The notes beneath the pieces were generated by a model. The model made no database searches. It worked only from the letters and a program-made list of their open reading frames with translations, and was not told where the DNA came from. The position numbers and the translations under genes were made by a program. A DNA stretch of 42,453 nt from positions 1 through 42,453 of the forward strand of contig QFQW01000029.1 in assembly GCA_003248755.1 (NCBI GenBank). Reading direction: 5' to 3'. Below, piece after piece: positions 7,603 through 16,713 of the stretch (the stretch's first letter is position 1; every line of letters starts with the position of its first letter). Source of the stretch: Chryseobacterium sp. (GTDB taxonomy: Bacteria > Bacteroidota > Bacteroidia > Flavobacteriales > Weeksellaceae).

Positions 7603-8973
7603 CTATTTCTTTTTGGTCTTTATTTTCTTGACCTGTTCTTTTATGAATGGATATTTCTGTTGCATATCCTTGCTAAGCGTTGAATCCAATTCCAAAGCTT
7701 TCTCTAGTTTTGCAATTCCCTCTGAATCATTTTTCAGATTGAAATAACAGTTGCTCAACTGATAATACAACTCTGCTCTAGGATGAGCTTTCAAAGCTTT
7801 CTCCAGAACAGTGACAGCTTCTTCATATTCTCCAATAAGCATCAGAACTTCGGAGTAGGCATACCAATTGTAAAATCTTGTTGGTTCTGATTCTATAAGT
7901 TTTTTCAAACAAGTAAGACTTTCTTCGTACTCTCCACAGGTAATGTAAAGAAATGCTAACCGCTTTTGGTATTCTAAATTTCCTTCGTTCAAAGCAACAG
8001 CTTCCTGAGCAAAATAAAGTGCCTCTTTTGGATTTCCCATATCTTCATAGATTTGAGATTGTTCCATCATAGCCAAATAAAACTGAGGATCTTCTCTCAA
8101 TGATTTTTGGAATGATGTCAAAGCAGGAACCAATTTTTTAGCCTCCTTGTAACACAACCCAATTTTATAGAAAGTAAATGCTTTCGTGTATTCTAGATCC
8201 AGCATTTCCTCATAGACAGCAATTGCCTTATCCCATTCACTCATTGCTTCGTAACAAGCCGCTTTATTAGCATAAACACCAACTGCCCCTGAGTTGATCG
8301 CCAAGATATAATCGAATCCTCTTATAGCCTCGTCATAATTTTTCTTATTGAAGAAAAACTGTCCATACTCGTACCAAGCTGTCTCGGAGAAAGGAAATTT
8401 GTCTAAATATTGATTCAAGAAATCCAAAGCTTCCTGTGGACGATTGAGCTTATTGTAACATACCATTACATTTTCTAAAGAATAATCGTCATAAGGATCA
8501 TGTTCCAAAGCCGAAGTATAATGTTTCAGCGCATTAAATGGATCGTCCAGATTGACATATTCATCCGCAACGAAGTTGTGAAGAAAATTCTCCTCTTCTT
8601 GCAATTCCAATGCTTTCAAGCAATATTCTATCGATTTCTTCGGATTTCCCAGGTTAGAATAATATTTGGCGCAACAAACCAGAAAGTCTGTCTCTTCCAA
8701 AGACGACTGATGTAACTCATCAATCAGTTCTTTGGCTTTTGTGTAACGCTCCAATTCCAGAAAAACTTCCAGTTGTTTCGTTTTTACTTCTAATGAGTTT
8801 GGATGGATCTTCAAAGCATGGTTTACGGCCATTTCTGCATAACTGAAATCCCCCAACTCCAAGTAATAAATAATGATCTCTACATATTCCTCTGTATCGA
8901 AATAGAATTCTTCATTATTCTCTATCATTTCCTCGAACTTTTTAGCAAGTTCGTTTTCAAAAAATTCTTCCAA
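7603..8973 (-). CDS. Tetratricopeptide repeat protein
   Basis: 456 residues made almost entirely of TPR units, about eleven, with typical W/L/G/Y/A/F/A/P spacing (for example YNKLNRPQEALDFLNQYLDK, YEAMSEWDKAIAVYEEMLDL, LMLIGEYEEAVTVLEKALKA). There is no signal peptide or membrane segment. It ends in a Lys-rich tail. The reading frame opens with TTG at 8973; an in-frame TAA lies just upstream and the first internal ATG is at codon 16 (8928), so the start is either TTG or that ATG. TPR arrays scaffold protein complexes; the partner is not evident from the neighbours. Confidence 0.88.
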   Translation of the reverse strand: MEEFFENELAKKFEEMIENNEEFYFDTEEYVEIIIYYLELGDFSYAEMAVNHALKIHPNSLEVKTKQLEVFLELERYTKAKELIDELHQSSLEETDFLVCCAKYYSNLGNPKKSIEYCLKALELQEEENFLHNFVADEYVNLDDPFNALKHYTSALEHDPYDDYSLENVMVCYNKLNRPQEALDFLNQYLDKFPFSETAWYEYGQFFFNKKNYDEAIRGFDYILAINSGAVGVYANKAACYEAMSEWDKAIAVYEEMLDLEYTKAFTFYKIGLCYKEAKKLVPALTSFQKSLREDPQFYLAMMEQSQIYEDMGNPKEALYFAQEAVALNEGNLEYQKRLAFLYITCGEYEESLTCLKKLIESEPTRFYNWYAYSEVLMLIGEYEEAVTVLEKALKAHPRAELYYQLSNCYFNLKNDSEGIAKLEKALELDSTLSKDMQQKYPFIKEQVKKIKTKKK

Positions 8974-9135
8974 TATATGTGTGATTTAGATTTGAGATTC
9001 AGCTCCGCTCAGAATGGTCTCTGCCCATGTGAGGTCTGTAAATGAATTACAATTGCCCGGTCTTAAATCTTCTTTTATAAAGTTAATCAATTTTATTCTG
9101 AAAATAAGTCAACTACATGTTATAACTTATTAACA

Positions 9136-9816
9136 TTAATCGTTTTTCTGTTCAGAATATATTGTAGTCAAAAACATACCAAACGATTTTTCTAAGCCGG
9201 TAATATCACCTGATTTTAAGTTCACACCTCCGTAGATACTATCGTTGCTACGGATTTTGAAATTTGACAAAGAAAAGTACAACGGCTGTTGTCCAGATTT
9301 TCCTGCCAATTTTACCGTAGATCCCAGCAATTTCCTGGTAGAAACTGTCACAACTTCATTATCAACTAGTTTAATTTTTAAATAATGTCTTGGTTCAATC
9401 TCCAAAGTCTTATTATTGATGGTAATTTTTTGCTTTTTATCGGAGGATGAAACCAAATAAGCTACATTCTCTTCGCTGGAAATATCGCCTGTTTTGGTAT
9501 AATACAGATTCAGGATATAATAAGCCGGATCAAATTTTTGGAAAGTCCCGTCCACATTTTCAATAGGCTTAAGAGAAAATGTATTGGCACCAACCTGTTT
9601 AGCTTTTTTATAAATCTCACCAAAAATTTTGATGTCATCATTTGAAAAACCATTAACCAAAATCTCGCCAAGAAATTCTGATTTTACAGTTTCTGATATT
9701 TTATAAAAAAACTTGTCCTTGTTTTCATTTATCCTATCTACTTTGTTAAGTGTAATACTCTGAAGATAAAACAACTGAAAACAAAAAAAACTTATTAAGA
9801 ATAATATTCTATGCAT
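9136..9816 (-). CDS. Exported protein of unknown function
   Basis: 226 residues with an N-terminal hydrophobic signal segment (about 4-20) and no further membrane helix. The rest is mixed alpha/beta with many polar strands; I do not recognise a family. Its start overlaps the end of rfbD by eight bases, so it is translationally coupled to that gene. This may reflect operon convenience rather than a shared pathway. The gap from 8974 to 9135 on its downstream side holds no gene. Confidence 0.65.
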   Translation of the reverse strand: MHRILFLISFFCFQLFYLQSITLNKVDRINENKDKFFYKISETVKSEFLGEILVNGFSNDDIKIFGEIYKKAKQVGANTFSLKPIENVDGTFQKFDPAYYILNLYYTKTGDISSEENVAYLVSSSDKKQKITINNKTLEIEPRHYLKIKLVDNEVVTVSTRKLLGSTVKLAGKSGQQPLYFSLSNFKIRSNDSIYGGVNLKSGDITGLEKSFGMFLTTIYSEQKND

Positions 9817-10678
9817 TCGTTAATTTTAAGATTTCTACACAATCTCTCAAACTGCTTTCCCAATATTTTGGCTCAATATGATAATCCTTCTCGATTTTAT
9901 CAAGAGACATTGTACTTCTTTTCGGACGTTTTGCAGGTGTTGGAAATTCCTCTGTAGTGATTGCTTTTAATATAACGGAAGAACCGGAGAATTCTTTTAT
10001 CTTATTTGCAAAATCGAACCAAGTCGTTTCCGGATAATTGGAAAAATGATAGATCCCAAAAGTTTTATTTTTTGATTCTATAATATTCATAACAGCTTCT
10101 GCAAGGTCATTTGCATTAGTTGGCTGTCCAAACTGATCTGCAACAATACCTAGCTCATCTTTAACTTCGAACAGATGCAGCATCGTTTTCACAAAATTTT
10201 TATTAAACTCAGAATATAACCACGATGTTCTGAGAATAACTGTTTCGGGATTATTTTCTAACGCTGATTCTTCCCCTTTCCTTTTCGACGCTCCATAAAC
10301 ACCAATTGGATTGGTAAAATCATCTTCCGAATAGCTTAAATTAGTTTCTCCATCAAAAACATAATCTGTTGAAACGTGAATCAAAATTGCATTATTATCT
10401 TTACAAATTTCAGCTAAATCTGCAACACCATCTGCATTGATAGCAAACGCTCTTTCTTCTTCTTTCTCAGCCAAATCTACCGCTGTATAAGCAGAAGCAT
10501 TGATCACGAAATCTGGTTGATATTCTTCAAAGGCTTTTTCAATTTGATCTTTATTTGTAATATCAAGGACATCAGAGCCTGTAAAATTGAAATCAAACTG
10601 GTCATGATATTTTGGTGCTAATTTTTGCAGACAATGCCCCAACTGCCCATTTCCGCCAACAACTAATATTCTTTTCAT
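9809..10678 (-). CDS. rfbD: dTDP-4-dehydrorhamnose reductase (RmlD/RfbD)
   Basis: 289 residues, the usual length. It reduces dTDP-4-dehydro-L-rhamnose to dTDP-L-rhamnose. Visible features are the NAD(P)-binding GGNGQLG at residues 8-14, the strand VSTDYVFDG at 102-110, and the catalytic pair Y128 and K132 in YGASK, with T104 in the preceding strand. The C-terminal half has the short substrate-side elements of the extended SDR family. None of the other dTDP-rhamnose genes (rfbA, rfbB, rfbC) is adjacent, so the upstream steps must be encoded elsewhere. The product could feed the polysaccharide region located further right. Confidence 0.93.
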   Translation of the reverse strand: MKRILVVGGNGQLGHCLQKLAPKYHDQFDFNFTGSDVLDITNKDQIEKAFEEYQPDFVINASAYTAVDLAEKEEERAFAINADGVADLAEICKDNNAILIHVSTDYVFDGETNLSYSEDDFTNPIGVYGASKRKGEESALENNPETVILRTSWLYSEFNKNFVKTMLHLFEVKDELGIVADQFGQPTNANDLAEAVMNIIESKNKTFGIYHFSNYPETTWFDFANKIKEFSGSSVILKAITTEEFPTPAKRPKRSTMSLDKIEKDYHIEPKYWESSLRDCVEILKLTNA

Positions 10679-10679
10679 C

Positions 10680-11159
10680 TTATTTTGTTTTATTCAGGAT
10701 TCTTAAATAATCAACTCTTTCTTTAAAAGTTTTGTGTTCGATTTCAACCAGAAACTGAACAAATTGTGTTAACGTTGTTTCCGGCATTTTCTCCGCTCTT
10801 CTGGTTTTCATATTGAAATAAATAACTGTCAACCAAAATACGGCATGAACGATACCTTTCTCATCTTTCATCAAAAGTTCAACTACTGCTGTTAAATCAT
10901 CAACGAAAATAGTCTTACTAGTGATTTCTACTATTGAGTTATATCTAACTTCCTTAAGGTAAGCAATTTCGTTTTGAATCGTTACCCATGTACAACCTGT
11001 CTCTCGGGTATATTGCTCATAAGTAAAACCATAGTTTTGCTCAACATGGTCTTCTCTTGCATTCAGCATATACTCGAGATATTTTACATTATTGAGATGT
11101 CCGATTGGATCGCAGTCTGCAAATCTGATTCGAACAGTAGAAGAAAATTCTTTTTCCAT
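10680..11159 (-). CDS. Hotdog-fold acyl-CoA thioesterase
   Basis: 159 residues with the start chosen at the ATG at 11159. A longer reading from 11186 would translate the left arm of the terminator at 11174-11200 and is not credible. The sequence RIRFADCDPIGHLNNVKYLEYM near the N-terminus matches the 4-hydroxybenzoyl-CoA thioesterase/YbgC-like hotdog family, with the Asp in FADCDPIGHLNN at the usual catalytic position. The rest alternates strands and the long central helix. It probably hydrolyses short or medium acyl-CoA; the substrate cannot be read from the sequence. It ends two bases before rfbD begins. Confidence 0.85.
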   Translation of the reverse strand: MEKEFSSTVRIRFADCDPIGHLNNVKYLEYMLNAREDHVEQNYGFTYEQYTRETGCTWVTIQNEIAYLKEVRYNSIVEITSKTIFVDDLTAVVELLMKDEKGIVHAVFWLTVIYFNMKTRRAEKMPETTLTQFVQFLVEIEHKTFKERVDYLRILNKTK

Positions 11160-11173
11160 AATGCAAAAATAAA

Positions 11174-11200
11174 AAAACCGCTCCATAAAAGAGCGGTTTT
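11174..11200 (-). terminator. Terminator of the bamA-ompH operon
   Basis: A 10-bp perfect stem (11174-11183 with 11191-11200) is followed, on the minus strand, by a run of seven T. It lies just downstream of the last ompH gene. Confidence 0.85.
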
Positions 11201-11219
11201 ATGATTTATTAAGAATATC

Positions 11220-11720
11220 TTACAATCCTAATTCTTTCTTAACAGCCGGAGTTGCATCTGTACCTGCTTTGTACAGTAAAGCCGGACTAGAAGAATCGAA
11301 TACATACTCGTATCCGGCAGCTTTTGATACTTTAGTAATAGCATCATTGATCTTTTTCTCAATTGGAGCTAGACCCGCATCTCTTTTCTCAGCAATATCT
11401 TTTTGGGCAGCAGCATACAATTGTTGCAAGTTATCCTGAAGTTTTTGAACTTCCTGGCTTCTTTGCTCATTGATAGCCTGAGTTTGTTTAGGTGCTTCAT
11501 CTTGGTATTTTTTCATTAAATCCTGAAGAGATTTGCCTTGCTTTTCCAATTCACCTTGCTTTGCTGTTTGCAGATTTTGCAATTGTTGATCCAAAGATTT
11601 CATTTCCGGCATAGTTGTGAAAATTCCATTTACATCTACATATGCTAATTTCTGTGCATTTGCAAATCCGGAAGCAAAAATCATTACAACGGCAACTAGT
11701 AATACATTTAGTTTGTTCAT
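11220..11720 (-). CDS. OmpH/Skp-family periplasmic chaperone, second copy
   Basis: 166 residues. The signal peptide ends near FANAQ. The mature start KLAYVDVNGIFTTMPEMK is the conserved Skp strand-helix, followed by a long amphipathic coiled coil (about 45-125) and a closing segment ending YVFDSSSPALLYK, typical of the Skp body. Skp holds unfolded outer-membrane proteins on their way to the BAM complex. It sits directly downstream of a longer paralogue and of bamA, the usual flavobacterial arrangement. A terminator follows. Confidence 0.9.
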   Translation of the reverse strand: MNKLNVLLVAVVMIFASGFANAQKLAYVDVNGIFTTMPEMKSLDQQLQNLQTAKQGELEKQGKSLQDLMKKYQDEAPKQTQAINEQRSQEVQKLQDNLQQLYAAAQKDIAEKRDAGLAPIEKKINDAITKVSKAAGYEYVFDSSSPALLYKAGTDATPAVKKELGL

Positions 11721-11749
11721 TTTAAAAAGTTATGTTATTTAATATTAAT

Positions 11750-12394
11750 TTATTTACTCTTGACTTCAGCTTCTACAGCAGAAAATCTTTTTTGCATTTT
11801 GGATTGTGGTGTTATTTTATCTCCTGCTTTTCCTTTTCCAGGACCTACTCCCGGAAGTGTTTTCCCTTTAGTTTCTTCAGCATTTGGCAATGTTTTGACC
11901 AATAAGCTTAGAACGGCATCGGTGTAGTCATATCTCTTATCTAGAAAAAGGACATTGTTGGTTGTTTTATCCAAAACTATGCCCAAGTTATTTTTTGTTG
12001 ATACGGTTTTAATAGCATTCCAAATCTGATCTTGATAAGGTTTTGTAAGATTAGAACGTAATTGATTAATCTCACCATTTGTCCCGAATCTTGCACCAAT
12101 CGTATTCCGAATGCCTGCCTCCAGATCTGTAATTTCTTTTTCTCTTAATTTTAACTGATCTCCTACAAGTAAAACTTTTTCATTTTCAAAAGCTTCTTTT
12201 TTTCTTTCATATTCAGCTTGTAGTTTTTGAATATCGTTTTGCCATTGCGATACTTGTGCATTAAGTCTGCTTTCTGCTTCTTTGTATTGAGGAAGCTTGC
12301 CTAATATATAATTTGTATCTACAACTCCTATCTTTTGTGCATTGATATTTGTGAGCGTAAAAAGAAATGTTACAATTAATGCTATTTTTTTCAT
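11750..12394 (-). CDS. OmpH/Skp-family periplasmic chaperone, longer copy
   Basis: 214 residues. The signal peptide ends near NINAQ. The mature chain begins KIGVVDTNYILGKLPQYKEAE, a typical OmpH start, and has a coiled coil around residues 40-110. Compared with the shorter neighbour it carries an extra C-terminal tail rich in Gly, Lys and Pro (about 175-214). It lies between bamA and the second ompH and is expected to act in outer-membrane protein delivery. The two copies share little sequence beyond the fold, so they are probably specialised rather than redundant. Confidence 0.9.
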   Translation of the reverse strand: MKKIALIVTFLFTLTNINAQKIGVVDTNYILGKLPQYKEAESRLNAQVSQWQNDIQKLQAEYERKKEAFENEKVLLVGDQLKLREKEITDLEAGIRNTIGARFGTNGEINQLRSNLTKPYQDQIWNAIKTVSTKNNLGIVLDKTTNNVLFLDKRYDYTDAVLSLLVKTLPNAEETKGKTLPGVGPGKGKAGDKITPQSKMQKRFSAVEAEVKSK

Positions 12395-12418
12395 CTGTCA
12401 AAAATAATACTTTATTTT

Positions 12419-14953
12419 TTATAATGGTTGGTTCATTAGGAAGTGTGTTTGCCATCCGGAAGGTTCTGAACTTCCTAATGTTTTATCAAATCCATATGCA
12501 AAGTCAAATCCAATAAGACCAAATGCTGACATTGACACTCTAATACCAATACCTGCGGATCTTTTAAGTTTGAAAGGATTGTAAGTCCCAAAGCTATTCC
12601 ATGCATTACCAGCTTCAACAAATGTTAATGCGAATATCTTCGCTGTTTGGTTCATAGAGATAGGATATCTTAACTCTGCTGCAAATCTATTATAAATTGT
12701 AGCTCCTCCATAAGGTGTTATATCATATGTTGATGAAGAACTGAATCCTGTAGAGGATGCATTTTCATAACCTCTCAACGGAACTAATTCTCTACCATCA
12801 AATCTACCATTGAACAAGCCTACACCTCCAACATAATATCTCTCGAAAGGTGGTGGACCCAGCTCTTTACTATAACCATTCAAGAATCCCATTTCTCCAG
12901 TTGTTCTAAGGACCAATTTCCCTATAACTTCATTATAGAAATCGGCTTTTAATTTCACTTTATAAAATTCCATCCACTTATACTTGTCAAGAGTACTCAT
13001 CGTCGAGTAATCTTTTTTCTCAAACAGAGAATATGGTGGAGTGAATTTCAATGAAGCTTCTATGTTAGAACCATAAGTTGGAAAAATCGGATCCAAACCT
13101 GCTGAGTTTCTACTCAAACCAATATTGAAGCTGAAAGATTTTGTACTTCCATAATATTCCAATGCATCTCCAAAGTAGAACGGATAATTACTGAAATCAT
13201 AACTCTGAAATTGTATCCCTGTATAAAGAGAGAAATAATCATCCGGCCATTTCAGCGATCTTGAAAGACCTGCTGTTACGGAGAATATATTCATCTTCTG
13301 ATCTCCTGTTGAATAGGAATAATTAACATTAGAATAGTTCACTCCAACACTTAAAGACGTAGGTCTTGTTCCAAACACCCAAGGTTCTGTAAATGAAACT
13401 CCATAATTCCTAAAATATTGTCCTGCTTGTGCCTGAAGTGATAAAGTTTGACCATCACCTTGAGGAACCGGCTTGAAATCTTTGAATTTCAAAAAGTTTC
13501 TCAAAGAAAAATTATTAAATGTCAATCCAAGTGTTCCGATGAAAGACCCACCTCCATAACCGGCTTGCAACTGAACCTGAGAAGATCCCTTCTCCACAAG
13601 TGTCCAGTGCATGTTAACAGTGTTATCTTGCGGATTCGGTTTCACATCTGTTCCAATTTGTTGAGGATCAAAAAACTGCATCCCCGCCAATTCAAAATAA
13701 GTTCTTTTGATATCGGACTTCGCAAACAATGTTCCCGGCTTCGTTCTCAAAGCTCTAAGTATAACATGGTCATGTGTTGTTGTATTTCCAGACCAAGTTA
13801 CACGGTTCCAAGTTGCTTTTTCTCCTTCGTTGATTCTGATTTCCAAATTAATAGAATCTCCTTTTACCGATTTTTCAATTGGTGTGACATTCGAGAACAG
13901 GAAGCCGTTATTCATATAGATGGATTTAAGGTCGGAATCGTCTTCTTTTCCACCATCTTCTCCAACTTTTTTGTTGAATCCAACTGCATCATATATATCT
14001 CCTGTCTTGTATCCTAAAATCTTCTGTAAAAATTCTGTAGTGAAGGTTGTATTTCCAATAAAATTGATATCACCGATATAATATTTTTTACCTTCATTAA
14101 GTTTTACATTAATATTATATCCTTTCTCGTTTCTAGAAACAGAATCAGACACGATTGTTGCATCCCTGAATCCTAAAGAGTTATAATAGCTTATTAAGCT
14201 TTTCTTGTCCTCGTCATATTTATCCTGAACAAATTTTGAAGGTTTGAAGATTCCTTTTATGAATCTTTTTTGCTTAGTATTTTTAAAACCGTTTTTTCTA
14301 AGTTTTCTGTCCGAGATTTGCTCGTTTCCATCAAACTCGATTTTATCGATTTTAACTTTTTTACCCTTTTCTACTTCAATTGTCCAATCGACAAGATTAT
14401 TATCATTTCCATTTGCTTTCTCTTGAATATTAATTTTTGCATCGGCAAAACCTTTTGTAATGTATTCTTGAGGAATTTTATTCTGAAGACTGGAAATCAA
14501 ATTGTTATTGATTTTTGTTCCGGGTTTCAGATTATTTTCTTTAATCAGCTTTTCATTTTTGGACTTTCCAATTCCTTTTCCGGTAAATTTAACCTCGCCA
14601 AGTTCTTTAAGATCTTGTAATTGGAATTGTAAAATCACATTTTGTCCTTCGACATCCTGAACGTAGACTTCAACTTTTGAAAACGATTGTGTTTCCCAAA
14701 GCTTTTTGACAGCATTGCTGACTCTCTGCCCCGGAATTTCTAACTTCTCTCCCTTCACAAGTCCTGTGAAACGCAAAATTTGAGCTGGTGTATATCTTTT
14801 TACCCCATCTACAACAATATCTTTCAAGATATACTCTCCGTTTTGGTTCCCTACAAGCTCTGTGCTTTCTGCATTGTTACCCTGAGTAACAACTTGTGCG
14901 TGAAAAAACGCAGAAGCTGCTAAAAAAATAATGGGTATAAATCTTAATTTCAT
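12419..14953 (-). CDS. bamA: BamA, outer-membrane protein assembly factor (Omp85)
   Basis: 844 residues from the ATG at 14953, which places a signal peptide (MKLRFIPIIFLAASAFFHAQ) at the N-terminus. The reading from 15007 would overlap uppS and add a non-signal extension. Five POTRA-like units span about residues 40-430, with the recurring pattern of a charged helix followed by a G-x-x-x-A strand (for example GFADAKINIQEK, GFRDATIVSD). The remainder is the 16-strand barrel, with the conserved LRGY of the Omp85 lumen loop in VPLRGYEN. It inserts beta-barrel proteins in the outer membrane. Its neighbours uppS and ompH support the assignment. Confidence 0.95.
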   Translation of the reverse strand: MKLRFIPIIFLAASAFFHAQVVTQGNNAESTELVGNQNGEYILKDIVVDGVKRYTPAQILRFTGLVKGEKLEIPGQRVSNAVKKLWETQSFSKVEVYVQDVEGQNVILQFQLQDLKELGEVKFTGKGIGKSKNEKLIKENNLKPGTKINNNLISSLQNKIPQEYITKGFADAKINIQEKANGNDNNLVDWTIEVEKGKKVKIDKIEFDGNEQISDRKLRKNGFKNTKQKRFIKGIFKPSKFVQDKYDEDKKSLISYYNSLGFRDATIVSDSVSRNEKGYNINVKLNEGKKYYIGDINFIGNTTFTTEFLQKILGYKTGDIYDAVGFNKKVGEDGGKEDDSDLKSIYMNNGFLFSNVTPIEKSVKGDSINLEIRINEGEKATWNRVTWSGNTTTHDHVILRALRTKPGTLFAKSDIKRTYFELAGMQFFDPQQIGTDVKPNPQDNTVNMHWTLVEKGSSQVQLQAGYGGGSFIGTLGLTFNNFSLRNFLKFKDFKPVPQGDGQTLSLQAQAGQYFRNYGVSFTEPWVFGTRPTSLSVGVNYSNVNYSYSTGDQKMNIFSVTAGLSRSLKWPDDYFSLYTGIQFQSYDFSNYPFYFGDALEYYGSTKSFSFNIGLSRNSAGLDPIFPTYGSNIEASLKFTPPYSLFEKKDYSTMSTLDKYKWMEFYKVKLKADFYNEVIGKLVLRTTGEMGFLNGYSKELGPPPFERYYVGGVGLFNGRFDGRELVPLRGYENASSTGFSSSSTYDITPYGGATIYNRFAAELRYPISMNQTAKIFALTFVEAGNAWNSFGTYNPFKLKRSAGIGIRVSMSAFGLIGFDFAYGFDKTLGSSEPSGWQTHFLMNQPL

Positions 14954-14987
14954 TCTTATTGAAGTTCTCTTTTCTAAATATGTTGTT

Positions 14988-15734
14988 TTATGAAAGAAGC
15001 TGTTCACTGGTCATTCCGTACCTTCTCTCTTTATTTTGATAATCTATTATACATTGGAAAAACGTATCCTTGGTAAAGTCCGGCCAAAGTACATCTAAAA
15101 ATTGTAATTCAGCATATGCAATTTGCCAAAGTAGAAAATTACTGATTCTAATTTCGCCACTGGTTCTAATCATTAGATCTACTTGTGGAAAATCTTTTGT
15201 ATATAAGTGATTCTCAAACATTCTTTCGTCAATATCCTCAACATCAATTTTCCCTTCTTTTACATCTTGACTTATTTCTTTTACAGCCTTCAATATTTCT
15301 TTCTGTGAACCATAGCTCAATGCAAGAATAAGATTGCCGTTAGTATTATTTTTAGTCAGTTCTACAACATTTAGCAATTGATCTTTCACTAGATCCGGTA
15401 ATCTGGCAATATCACCAATTACGTGCATTCTCAATCCTTTTGTGAAAATCTCTTCTGCTTCTAACAATAATGTTTCTGATAACAATGTCATCAATGTATC
15501 TACTTCATCTTTTGGACGATTCCAATTTTCTGATGAAAAAGTATAAAGAGTAAGATAAGGAATGTGAATCTCGTTGCAGGCATTGATAGCATTACGTACA
15601 GCATTGATAGCATTCTTGTGTCCAAAGGTTCTTTCTTCTCCCCTAGATTTTGCCCATCTTCCATTTCCGTCCATAATAACTGCAACATGTTTGGGCAACT
15701 TGTCTTTATCTATAAGCCTTTTTAAGTCTTCCAT
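14988..15734 (-). CDS. uppS: Undecaprenyl diphosphate synthase
   Basis: 248 residues from the ATG at 15734; a GTG two codons earlier overlaps the stop of the previous gene (TAGTG) and is a less likely start. It condenses isopentenyl diphosphate onto farnesyl diphosphate to make the C55 lipid carrier. The catalytic motif VIMDGNGRWAK (D22) and the substrate-binding RTSGEIRISNFLLWQ are intact, as is the WPDF element near the C-terminus. The enzyme supplies the carrier for peptidoglycan and for the surface glycan region to the right. It is tightly spaced between the DUF6089 gene and bamA. Confidence 0.96.
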   Translation of the reverse strand: MEDLKRLIDKDKLPKHVAVIMDGNGRWAKSRGEERTFGHKNAINAVRNAINACNEIHIPYLTLYTFSSENWNRPKDEVDTLMTLLSETLLLEAEEIFTKGLRMHVIGDIARLPDLVKDQLLNVVELTKNNTNGNLILALSYGSQKEILKAVKEISQDVKEGKIDVEDIDERMFENHLYTKDFPQVDLMIRTSGEIRISNFLLWQIAYAELQFLDVLWPDFTKDTFFQCIIDYQNKERRYGMTSEQLLS

Positions 15735-15739
15735 AATCA

Positions 15740-16534
15740 CTATTTACAATAACATGGTGGTCTTCCGAAAGAATAGGATAAAATTATTGATGCTGTATTA
15801 ACCCAATCTTTCGAATTTGGATTACCTACATTCCTTTGTTCTATAAAACCTTGTACAATAGCCTGTGTCTGAGCATCATTAAGATTGCTATGCACATTGA
15901 CATCTTTCTCTTTCAGTACGCTATAATCTACCTGATCCGAGAATGTTGGACGGAACGTGAATTCCCCCGACAATGCCCAATTGTAATTAAATTTGTATTT
16001 TAGCCCTACTCCAAAAGGCAGTCCCATTGTAAATGTTTTATCTTTTTTATAACTTACTCCAACGTTTGTTGCAGACTTTATTGAAAGTTGTGCCTGTATA
16101 GAATTCATATACAACCCGGACAAACCGGCGAAGATATATGGACTAATCATGCTAACCTGCTCGTCATTAACAGGGAGAAAATTATATTCGAAAAGTAAAT
16201 CGGCAGACATAATGGAATTGGTCCCCCAAAGCTGTCTCATTCTTCTATAATTCTCTTTAGCATATCTATCATCAAACTGTATATTATTAAATCCTACATT
16301 GAGTCTGACTGTTTGATAGGGATTAAAATTCATACGATACATTATTCCTCCATAAAAAGGAAGTCCGTAATCTGATATACTGCCAATGGGTTTTTGCAAA
16401 ATATAGTTTGTTTTACCTATATCTCCTACCAGGTTACTCATACCCAACTGCACTCCTATCTCATGTCTTTGAGCTTTGACAAAACTCAAAAAACAAAATA
16501 ATGCGATAAAGGTATAAGTTAACTCTTTCTTCAT
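15740..16534 (-). CDS. DUF6089-family beta-barrel-like outer membrane protein
   Basis: 264 residues from the ATG at 16534, which gives a clean signal peptide ending SFVKAQ; the upstream in-frame start at 16588 would add a non-signal extension. The mature part alternates short amphipathic strands and turns, as in OmpA-like barrels (HEIGVQLGMSNLVGDIG, then PFYGGIMYRMNFNPYQTVRLNVG and GVGLKYKFNYNWALSGEF). In flavobacteria a DUF6089 protein commonly precedes uppS and bamA. Its role is unknown but its operon points to envelope assembly. It ends in an unusual Cys-containing tail (RPPCYCK). Confidence 0.82.
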   Translation of the reverse strand: MKKELTYTFIALFCFLSFVKAQRHEIGVQLGMSNLVGDIGKTNYILQKPIGSISDYGLPFYGGIMYRMNFNPYQTVRLNVGFNNIQFDDRYAKENYRRMRQLWGTNSIMSADLLFEYNFLPVNDEQVSMISPYIFAGLSGLYMNSIQAQLSIKSATNVGVSYKKDKTFTMGLPFGVGLKYKFNYNWALSGEFTFRPTFSDQVDYSVLKEKDVNVHSNLNDAQTQAIVQGFIEQRNVGNPNSKDWVNTASIILSYSFGRPPCYCK

Positions 16535-16574
16535 TTTCAATATACTGAAACGTCTACTATTCAAAAATTTGGTG

Positions 16575-16582
16575 CAAATATA
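16575..16582 (-). promoter_or_regulatory. -7 element of the DUF6089-uppS-bamA-ompH operon
   Basis: On the minus strand this reads TATATTTG, a full match to TAnnTTTG, 40 bases before the DUF6089 start. I see no clear -33 box. Confidence 0.5.
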
Positions 16583-16693
16583 AAACATTTTTAGTTTAAG
16601 GAACTTCTTAAAGTTTAGTTAAATAAAATCAAAATAATATAATTTATTGTTATAAAAACGAACTTATTGTCAAAATAGTCTATAAAAAAACAA

Positions 16694-16713
16694 AAGCCTT
16701 TATAAAAAGGCTT
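16694..16713 (-). terminator. Terminator of the wza-wzc transcript
   Basis: An 8-bp stem (16694-16701 with 16706-16713) starts immediately after the stop of the Wzc-like gene and is followed on the minus strand by TTGTTTTTTT. Confidence 0.8.

Noticed and set aside
8995..9030. Partial copy of a flavobacterial intergenic repeat (GCTCCGCTCAGAATGG)
   Set aside because: Too short and without a matching arm to annotate as a repeat.
11160..11186. Upstream start for the thioesterase gene
   Set aside because: The extra residues would be encoded by the left half of the terminator of the preceding operon.
14954..15007. Longer N-terminus for BamA
   Set aside because: It overlaps uppS and hides the clear signal peptide that begins at the ATG at 14953.
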